This document shows, one piece after another, positions 6,043 to 7,976 of a stretch of DNA of 7,976 nucleotides. Under the pieces are notes generated by a model that saw nothing but the letters and a program-made list of their open reading frames with translations, did no database searches and was not told the origin of the DNA. Origin of the DNA: Chitinophagaceae bacterium UBA4412 (lineage in GTDB: Bacteria; Bacteroidota; Bacteroidia; Chitinophagales; Chitinophagaceae). A program made the translations under genes and the position numbers. Positions within the stretch are counted from its first letter, which is position 1. Every line of letters starts with the position of its first letter. The stretch lies in contig DGQO01000197.1 in the NCBI GenBank assembly GCA_002400445.1, positions 2,793 to 10,768 on the forward strand, given 5' to 3'.

Positions 6043-7976
6043 TTAAATAACCTTTTTTACAAATAGCCGCACTGAGTTAATGGCCAGTACCACATCACTC
6101 AGTCCCATTACCAGGGCGCCAAAAGTGGGCGTAAGAAAGCCGAAAGCCGCCACCGGGATGGCAATAATGTTATAGAAAAATGCCCAGAACAAATTTTGCT
6201 TAATAGTTATATAGGTGTGCTTACCCAAGCCCAGGGCCTGTGGCAAATTTTTGATGCCATGCCCCATCAGGATCACATCTGAACTTTGCATGGCAATTTG
6301 GGTAGCATCGCTAAGACTTATACCCAGCGTGGCCTTGGCCAGAGCCGGCGCATCGTTAATACCATCTCCTACCATAGCCGTAGGCATGGTTTCCGATAGT
6401 TTAGCAATGACTTGTAGTTTCTGCTCCGGTGTTTGCTCGGCAATTACTTCATCCAGGCCGAGTAGCCGGGCTACAACATCACATTTTTCCTGCCGATCGC
6501 CACTGAGCAAAATTGTTTTTACATTATTCTTTTTAAACCACTGAATCACACCAATAGCTTCCTGCCTTATCTCATCTCCTAAATCAATCCAACCAAGTAG
6601 TTCATTGTTTTTAGTAACGTAGATATTGTGCAAAGCTTCGCTTTCTGCGGGCGCATTTTGTAAAATTTTGTAAGAACCAGCTTCATAGATATTGCCTTGC
6701 GCATCCGTAGCCTGCATACCGATACCACGCATTTCTTCCACTTTTTTCCATATGGTAATTTTATCTGTTTTCCACTCCCTGGCTATGCCTTTACCAATGG
6801 GATGGTTAGAGAATTTTTCCAGGGAATACACAATCTGCTTAAAGTAGTCTTCGTCCACATAAGCTTTATGGCCCGTAATGCTGAAGTGGCCGGTGGTAAG
6901 TGTGCCGGTTTTGTCGAAGACTACCTGCTTTATAGATTTAAAAGTTTCCAGGCTGGAAGCATTGCGAAACAAAATCCCTGTTTTGGCTGCACGTCCCATA
7001 CCCACTGCAATAGCTGCAGGAGTGGCCAGGCCCATGGCACAAGGGCAGGAAATAACCAATACGGCAATAGAGCGCATTAACGATTCGCCTGCCGCATGAT
7101 GGCCAAAAAAATAATTGCCAAAAAATGTGACCACAGCTATACCTATAACCAGCGGCACAAAAATGGCACTGATCTTATCTGCCATTTTTTGCATTGGTGG
7201 TTTTTCGCCCTGCGCATTCTGCACCATGCGCAGGATTCCAGAAAGCACGGTATCATTGCCGGTAGCGGTTACCTGCGCTTTTACCAGGCCACTTTCTAAT
7301 ACACTTCCACCAATAAGATTGTCCTTTTTCTCCTTGCTTACTGGTGAACTTTCGCCAGTAATGATAGATTCATTCACCTCTCCTTCTCCCCACAATATTT
7401 TACAATCAATGGGTACCTGCTCTCCATTTTTGATCAGGATAAGATCTCCCGTTTTTAAGGCGGTATTTTCCACATGGAATACCTGCTCCTTGTGTTCATC
7501 GTCAAAGGCAATCATATTGGCCATTACCTTTTGAGATTTGGCCAGTGATTTCACTGCCCTTTGCGTGCTTTGGATGGAAGTATCTTCCATATAATTACCA
7601 AGCAGCACCAGCGTGATAATGGAAGCTGATGTTTCAAAAAACAAATATTCGTGCCCTCTTCCCATGAGCGCTCCGGTAAGACTGTACACAAAGGCTGCTA
7701 GGGCGCCTAAGGCCACGAGCACATTCATGTTGGGCACAGCACTTGCCAGGCTCTTAATAGCACTTCGTCCGAAATACCACATACCCACCAGGAATACCGG
7801 AATACATAAAGCCAACTGTACCCAGGGATTCATCAGCCAGTGAATGTGCACCCATCGATCGAGCATATGCAGCATGAGCACGAGCGTAAAGGGCAGGCAA
7901 AACAGCAGCCGCTTTTTATTGCTATCTAAAAAACCCGGCCAGTCTCCACCTTCCTCATGATCGTGACCATCGTGTG
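6043..7976 (-). CDS. copA: Copper-translocating P1B-type ATPase, N-terminus outside the window
   Basis: Partial: 643 residues from the first whole codon in the window (counted as residue 1) to TAA; the frame stays open to the right edge. P1B ATPases export Cu(+) across the inner membrane using ATP. Visible in order: a His-rich stretch HDGHDHEEGG (1-10), probably a linker after an unseen metal-binding domain; membrane segments 1-4 at about 22-37, 50-67, 82-101 and 110-128; TGES (206-209) of the actuator domain; segment 5; SCPCAMGLATP (309-319) with the CPC metal site in segment 6; phosphorylated D354 in DKTGTLT; the HP motif (391-392) of the nucleotide domain; GDGINDAP (536-543); YN (601-602) in segment 7; and MGLSD (623-627) in segment 8. 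CPC plus YN points to monovalent copper rather than zinc. MGLSD departs from the usual MxxSS. recQ follows in the same frame 24 bp later. No copper chaperone or CueR/CopY regulator is visible. Confidence 0.92.
   Translation of the reverse strand, partial: HDGHDHEEGGDWPGFLDSNKKRLLFCLPFTLVLMLHMLDRWVHIHWLMNPWVQLALCIPVFLVGMWYFGRSAIKSLASAVPNMNVLVALGALAAFVYSLTGALMGRGHEYLFFETSASIITLVLLGNYMEDTSIQSTQRAVKSLAKSQKVMANMIAFDDEHKEQVFHVENTALKTGDLILIKNGEQVPIDCKILWGEGEVNESIITGESSPVSKEKKDNLIGGSVLESGLVKAQVTATGNDTVLSGILRMVQNAQGEKPPMQKMADKISAIFVPLVIGIAVVTFFGNYFFGHHAAGESLMRSIAVLVISCPCAMGLATPAAIAVGMGRAAKTGILFRNASSLETFKSIKQVVFDKTGTLTTGHFSITGHKAYVDEDYFKQIVYSLEKFSNHPIGKGIAREWKTDKITIWKKVEEMRGIGMQATDAQGNIYEAGSYKILQNAPAESEALHNIYVTKNNELLGWIDLGDEIRQEAIGVIQWFKKNNVKTILLSGDRQEKCDVVARLLGLDEVIAEQTPEQKLQVIAKLSETMPTAMVGDGINDAPALAKATLGISLSDATQIAMQSSDVILMGHGIKNLPQALGLGKHTYITIKQNLFWAFFYNIIAIPVAAFGFLTPTFGALVMGLSDVVLAINSVRLFVKKVI

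Noticed and set aside
7879..7881. GTG as the start codon of the copper ATPase
   Set aside because: The frame continues upstream without a stop to the window edge and encodes the first membrane helix and a His-rich linker, so the gene is truncated by the window.
6043..7976. Copper ATPase of the CopB type (P1B-3), suggested by the His-rich N-terminal stretch
   Set aside because: CopB has CPH in segment 6; this protein has CPC, with YN in segment 7, as in CopA-type Cu(+) exporters.

Overview
The window looks like an ordinary chromosomal segment of a Bacteroidota bacterium, most likely from the Chitinophagaceae or a near relative. This is inferred from the RprY-type response regulator, a RecQ with its zinc-binding cysteines near the C-terminus, mostly absent Shine-Dalgarno sequences, and a TTTG / TAnnTTTG promoter of the type used by the Bacteroidota primary sigma factor. 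I see no transposase, integrase, tRNA, CRISPR array or phage gene, and nothing that marks a foreign island.

Layout, left to right: the 3' end of ruvB (+) and an OmpR-family response regulator (-) converge on a shared hairpin terminator. Upstream of the regulator, on the same strand, lies a secreted di-heme cytochrome c peroxidase. It is divergent from a HerA/YjgR-type ATPase (+), across a 77-bp AT-rich spacer with small repeats. After the ATPase comes a 270-bp gap with no protein gene. That gap holds a well-formed small transcription unit: a consensus promoter, about 65 nt of RNA, and a hairpin with nine Ts. The right half is a minus-strand pair, a P1B copper-type ATPase (5' end outside the window) followed closely by recQ, which uses a TTG start behind a strong ribosome binding site.

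Functionally there are DNA-repair genes (ruvB, recQ, perhaps the HerA-like ATPase) and envelope redox or metal genes (peroxidase, copper exporter, two-component regulator). Nothing in the sequence shows that they form one system. The most interesting items are the putative small RNA at about 4015-4079, the TTG/strong-SD start of recQ, and an unusual Asp in the last membrane segment of the copper ATPase. I found no convincing new multi-gene system.
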